DNA from: an uncultured Actinomycetes bacterium
GTDB lineage: Bacteria > Actinomycetota > Actinomycetes > Nanopelagicales > Nanopelagicaceae
Direction: 5' to 3'
NCBI GenBank assembly: GCA_903901905.1
Contig: CAIUSQ010000304.1
Span: 1 to 9,777, forward strand
DNA length: 9,777 nucleotides
Made by a program: the position numbers and the translations under genes. Shown piece by piece: positions 6,879 to 9,777 of this stretch. Positions within the stretch are counted from its first letter, which is position 1; every line of letters begins with the position of its first letter. Below the pieces are notes generated by a model. The model did no database searches. It saw only the letters and a program-made list of their open reading frames with translations, and was not told the origin of the DNA.

Positions 6879-7036
6879 CAACGGCCTCTGAACACACACA
6901 GGGTAAAAATCTAGTTGAAGAAGTTCGCAGCGAATTAGTTGAGGTTGATTCGATGAGTGTTAACGATCATGGAGATCGCTATGAACAATTACACCAAAAG
7001 CTATCGACTGCCCTTTCATCTATTGATGGGCTGTAA
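6875..7036 (+). CDS. Conserved small protein preceding TlyA (53 aa)
   Basis: This short frame starts with ATG in a 4-nt ATGA overlap with the preceding stop and ends 9 nt before tlyA. It encodes 53 residues, acidic in the first half. The second half, DHGDRYEQLHQKLSTALSSI followed by DGL, fits a pattern I recall from small actinobacterial proteins at this locus, in which a His, an aromatic residue and LH..L..AL..D are kept (the position of M. tuberculosis Rv1693). It is probably a short helical hairpin with no membrane segment. Position, tight coupling and the match to the recalled pattern support a real gene despite its size. The function is unknown; being between a coiled-coil protein and an rRNA methyltransferase does not by itself define one. 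Confidence 0.75.
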   Translation: MTTASEHTQGKNLVEEVRSELVEVDSMSVNDHGDRYEQLHQKLSTALSSIDGL

Positions 7037-7045
7037 GTAGTACAA

Positions 7046-7834
7046 GTGAAAATCCGTCTTGATGCTGAGTTGGTGCGCCGGGAACTAGCCCGTTCGCGCG
7101 AACAGGCATCGGATTTAATTGAAGCGCGATCTGTTTTGGTAAATGGAATTCCAGCAACAAAGCCAGCGACAATGGTTGATGCTGAAACTTCGATTAAGTT
7201 GCATGGCAAGAGAGATGACTTCGTTTCCAGAGGTGGCCACAAATTAGCTGGGGCACTCGATGCATTTTCTGGCGTCGTAGTTGAGGGCAAAAGATGTTTA
7301 GATGCAGGAGCATCAACTGGTGGATTTACCGATGTTTTGCTGCGCCGAGGAGCCCAAAAGGTAGTTGCAGTAGATGTTGGTTATGGGCAACTGGCTTGGG
7401 AGCTTCGTCAAGATCCACGCGTAGTCATTCATGATCGCACCAATATCCGCCATTTAACGGGCGAGATCATTGGCGAACCGATTGATTTGGTCGTTGCAGA
7501 TCTCTCTTTTATTTCCCTAACCCTTGTTCTGCCAGCTCTAGCTGCAGTCTCAAAGCCTGAGGCAGATTTTGTTGTGATGGTTAAGCCCCAATTTGAAGTA
7601 GGTCGTGAAAAGCTTGGAGCTGGCGGCGTCGTTCGAGATCCTGCGCTGAGAAAAGCAGCTGTTATTGAAGTTGCTGATTCTGCTTATGATGTCGGTCTTG
7701 GAACCTTAGGCATTGCAGCCAGTCCACTACCTGGACCTGCTGGAAATGTTGAGTATTTCTTGTGGCTACGTCGAGGAGCCCCAGAGATAAATCATGAAGC
7801 TTTAGATCAAGCGATAGCGATTGGACCGCAATAA
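7046..7834 (+). CDS. tlyA: 16S/23S rRNA 2'-O-methyltransferase TlyA
   Basis: TlyA transfers a methyl group from S-adenosylmethionine to the ribose of a 23S rRNA cytidine and, in actinobacterial type II enzymes, also of a 16S cytidine. In mycobacteria this supports capreomycin sensitivity. The 262 residues begin with an S4 RNA-binding domain (about 2-55), then a Rossmann methyltransferase fold with the SAM motif DAGASTGGFT (86-95). The catalytic K-D-K-E set appears as Lys66 (GGHKL), Asp152 (VADLSF), Lys180 (VMVKPQFE) and Glu236 (GNVEYF). The interdomain linker reads DDFV at 57-60 where the mycobacterial enzyme has RAWV. GTG 7046 gives an N-terminus aligning with the family. No strong ribosome site is visible; the gene follows the 53-aa gene closely and abuts nadK. 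Confidence 0.95.
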   Translation: MKIRLDAELVRRELARSREQASDLIEARSVLVNGIPATKPATMVDAETSIKLHGKRDDFVSRGGHKLAGALDAFSGVVVEGKRCLDAGASTGGFTDVLLRRGAQKVVAVDVGYGQLAWELRQDPRVVIHDRTNIRHLTGEIIGEPIDLVVADLSFISLTLVLPALAAVSKPEADFVVMVKPQFEVGREKLGAGGVVRDPALRKAAVIEVADSAYDVGLGTLGIAASPLPGPAGNVEYFLWLRRGAPEINHEALDQAIAIGPQ

Positions 7835-8692
7835 ATGAGTGAGCGCAATTTACTTCTTGTCTGTAATCCTTCACGCAAGGAAGCAGTAGATGCTGCAATG
7901 GCTCTTGCGAAAGATTTCCAAGCTGGTGGATTTTCACTGTTCACGATTTCTGACGTCGTGATTCCAGGTGTTACAAAATGTGAAGTAGAAGCGATGCCAA
8001 AGCTTGAGGTCGCAGTAGTTTTGGGTGGGGATGGCACAATGTTGCGCGCAGCAGAGGTTACGCGAGAGCAGCAAATTCCATTGCTGGGCGTGAATTTGGG
8101 ACATGTTGGATTCTTGGCTGAAGTTGAAAAACCACCTCTTGCTACAATCGTCTCAGCGATCACGAAAAAAGAATATGTTTTAGATTCCCGAATGGTTTTG
8201 CAATATGCAGTAAAGCGCGATGGTAAAACAGTCTCTGAAGGATGGGCGCTCAATGAAGTAACGGTAGAGCGCGAGAGATCAACAATGGTTGAACTTTTTC
8301 TTGAAATTGATGGACGCCCAATCTCCCGTTGGGGCTGTGATGGCTTGATTTGTTCCACACCAACAGGTTCAACTGCTTATGCTTTTTCTGCAGGCGGTCC
8401 AGTTGTGTGGCCTGAAGTTGATGCATTAGTTGTCTTGCCGATTTCAGCCCACGCTCTTTTCTCGCGTCCACTAGTTATCTCTCCACAATCTGACATTGTT
8501 GTTCGAGTGGAATCTAAGGATGCTGTCTTATCAGCTGACTCTTTAAGAAAATCGGCACTTCAATCAGGAGATCGAGTTCACATCACCAAAGATTCCCATG
8601 TTGTTAAGTTGGCGCATTTATCCAACACCGTCTTTAGTGATCGATTGGTGGCCAAATTTAAACTTCCCGTTGAGGGCTGGCGCGGTGAGTGA
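7835..8692 (+). CDS. nadK: NAD kinase
   Basis: This cytoplasmic enzyme phosphorylates NAD+ to NADP+ with ATP or polyphosphate and is the only known route to NADP. The 285 residues show the NAD-kinase hallmarks: GGDGTML at 64-70 with catalytic Asp66, LGVNLGHVGFL at 84-94, the Asn140-Glu141 pair (ALNEVTVER) that binds the nicotinamide ribose, and the conserved glycine-rich block at 167-182 with CDGLICSTPTGSTAY. The length is usual for bacteria. The ATG directly follows the tlyA stop with zero spacing, and the 3' end overlaps recN by 8 nt, so the three genes are translationally linked. Codon use is core-like: no ATA among 12 Ile and only 2 AGA among 16 Arg, in contrast to the transporter genes. 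The gene is also called ppnK. Confidence 0.96.
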   Translation: MSERNLLLVCNPSRKEAVDAAMALAKDFQAGGFSLFTISDVVIPGVTKCEVEAMPKLEVAVVLGGDGTMLRAAEVTREQQIPLLGVNLGHVGFLAEVEKPPLATIVSAITKKEYVLDSRMVLQYAVKRDGKTVSEGWALNEVTVERERSTMVELFLEIDGRPISRWGCDGLICSTPTGSTAYAFSAGGPVVWPEVDALVVLPISAHALFSRPLVISPQSDIVVRVESKDAVLSADSLRKSALQSGDRVHITKDSHVVKLAHLSNTVFSDRLVAKFKLPVEGWRGE

Positions 8693-9777
8693 TCGCACAT
8701 TTCTAGAAGAGATATCTATCCGCTCCATCGGAGTTATTGAACACTCCACGATTGAAATTTCCCCAGGATTCACTGTTTTAACAGGTGAAACCGGCGCGGG
8801 AAAAACAATGATTTTGACTGCTTTGAATCTGATTTTGGGTGGCAAAAGCGATAGTTCACTTGTTCGAAAAGGCAGTGAGAGATTAGTTGCAAGTGGAAGT
8901 TTTAGCGTTCCTAAATCCTTACATGAAGTTTTTGAGGAAAACGGCTTACAAATCGAAGATGGACAGTTGATTCTCACCAGAACCGTTAATGCCGATGGCA
9001 AGAGCAAAGCAACCAGTAATGCAATCGCTGTGCCATCAAGTGTTTTGGCGGCTGCAAGTGAGAACTTAGTAGAAGTCCATGCTCAAGCTGCGAACTTAAA
9101 TATGACTAAGGCAGCAAAGCAGCGAGACCTGCTGGATAGATTTGGCGGCAAGACCCTGCTTGAGGCTCTGGGTTCCTATCAGAAAGAGTTAGCGAGCTAT
9201 CACGATCTCAAGGTACGCATTGCTGCGATGAAGAAAAGTATTGATTCAAGAGACGCAGAACTTGCTGCGCTGCGAGAGTTTGCCACCGTGATGGCAAAGT
9301 TAAAGCTTGAACGCGGTGAGCTCCAGGAAATCGTTACAGAGATTTCACGTTTATCTAGCGTTGAAGATCTGCGCTTAGCGGCGCAAAACGCATCCTCAGT
9401 TATTGAGGAGGAGGAGTCCGGATCTCTTACGACCCTTGGAATAGTTCGAAAATCTCTGGATTCTGTGCGGGCAAAGGATTCACAAATTGAGGAGCTATAT
9501 CAATGGGTGAGCGAGGCTTTCTTTTTGGTAGATGATGCAAAGGGCGTTCTCGCTTCATATTTAGCGAACTTAGAGGCCGATCCAACTCGTCTGGATTACC
9601 TGAATAGTCGCAAAGCTGAGATTAACTCACTCATAAAAAAATACGGTGGGTCGCAATCAGCCGATGATGAACTCATCGCCCTTATCGATCGTTTTGAGAG
9701 CTCAAAGAATGCCATCGCAGATCTAGAAGGTGGGGACGATCGGTTAAAGGAGTTAGAAAGTGAACTCAGTGCAATCA
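8685..9777 (+). CDS. recN: DNA repair protein RecN (N-terminal part)
   Basis: RecN is an SMC-like ATPase that helps hold DNA ends or sister chromatids during double-strand break repair. The frame stays open to the window edge, giving 364 complete codons of an expected 550-590. GTG 8685 overlaps the nadK stop within GTGAGTGA, and GAGGG (8672-8676) is 8 nt upstream. Walker A GETGAGKT is at 34-41, preceded by the typical ISIRSIGVIEHSTIEI start. The Q-loop region VHAQAANLN near 124-132 has Ala where HGQ is usual, followed by QRDLLDRFGG. A long charged helical region (about 155-260) is the coiled-coil arm, and the family motif ending NSLIKKYGG lies near 314-322. The signature, Walker B and C-terminal half lie outside the window. 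Confidence 0.94.
   Translation, partial: MSDRTFLEEISIRSIGVIEHSTIEISPGFTVLTGETGAGKTMILTALNLILGGKSDSSLVRKGSERLVASGSFSVPKSLHEVFEENGLQIEDGQLILTRTVNADGKSKATSNAIAVPSSVLAAASENLVEVHAQAANLNMTKAAKQRDLLDRFGGKTLLEALGSYQKELASYHDLKVRIAAMKKSIDSRDAELAALREFATVMAKLKLERGELQEIVTEISRLSSVEDLRLAAQNASSVIEEEESGSLTTLGIVRKSLDSVRAKDSQIEELYQWVSEAFFLVDDAKGVLASYLANLEADPTRLDYLNSRKAEINSLIKKYGGSQSADDELIALIDRFESSKNAIADLEGGDDRLKELESELSAI

Noticed and set aside
7807..8358. 183-codon open frame on the minus strand across nadK
   Set aside because: It lies fully opposite well-supported tlyA and nadK coding sequence, is rich in Ser, Thr and Ile in the manner of antisense frames, and has no plausible start context.
1..9777. CRISPR arrays, tRNA or rRNA genes, transposases, toxin-antitoxin or phage-defence genes
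   Set aside because: No repeat-spacer pattern, no cloverleaf-like T-arm or anticodon context, and no such protein families were found on either strand.

Overview
The window looks like a piece of a low-to-mid G+C actinobacterial genome. All twelve recognisable genes lie on the + strand, tightly packed. The order small coiled-coil protein, 53-aa protein, tlyA, NAD kinase, recN is the classic actinobacterial tlyA neighbourhood (in Mycobacterium tuberculosis: Rv1693, tlyA, ppnK, recN). Base composition near 45% G+C by eye, far below most Actinobacteria, suggests a streamlined freshwater lineage such as Ca. Nanopelagicales (acI). That placement is inference, not a computed result.

Positions 1-6274 hold one operon for a dipeptide/oligopeptide-type ABC importer with two hydrolase-family genes. 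In order: the C-terminus of a family-5 solute-binding protein, two permeases (DppB-like and DppC-like), two ATPases (DppD-like with an Fe-S-type cysteine tail, and a shorter DppF-like), an M20 metallopeptidase-family protein, and a phosphotriesterase-family amidohydrolase. Three junctions overlap, two of them as ATGA, so translation is probably coupled. The likely logic is uptake of a peptide-like or amide/lactone compound followed by cytoplasmic cleavage. The M20 protein, however, appears to have lost its catalytic Glu, a metal-binding Glu and the last metal-binding His, so it may be a non-enzymatic or re-purposed member. The phosphotriesterase homologue keeps a complete metal set, with Glu as the bridging ligand.

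Positions 6275-6569 are a non-coding gap with no clear terminator. It contains a 21-bp dyad and a possible leaderless-type promoter. It also separates two codon-usage regimes: the transporter genes use many AGA and ATA codons, the genes downstream few or none. This fits a transporter cassette acquired or evolving separately from the conserved core block.

Positions 6570-9777 are the core block: a phasin/BMFP-like coiled-coil protein with a lysine-rich tail, a 53-aa actinobacterial protein, TlyA (rRNA 2'-O-methyltransferase), NAD kinase, and the N-terminal part of RecN (running off the window). These genes abut or overlap and read as one transcription unit.
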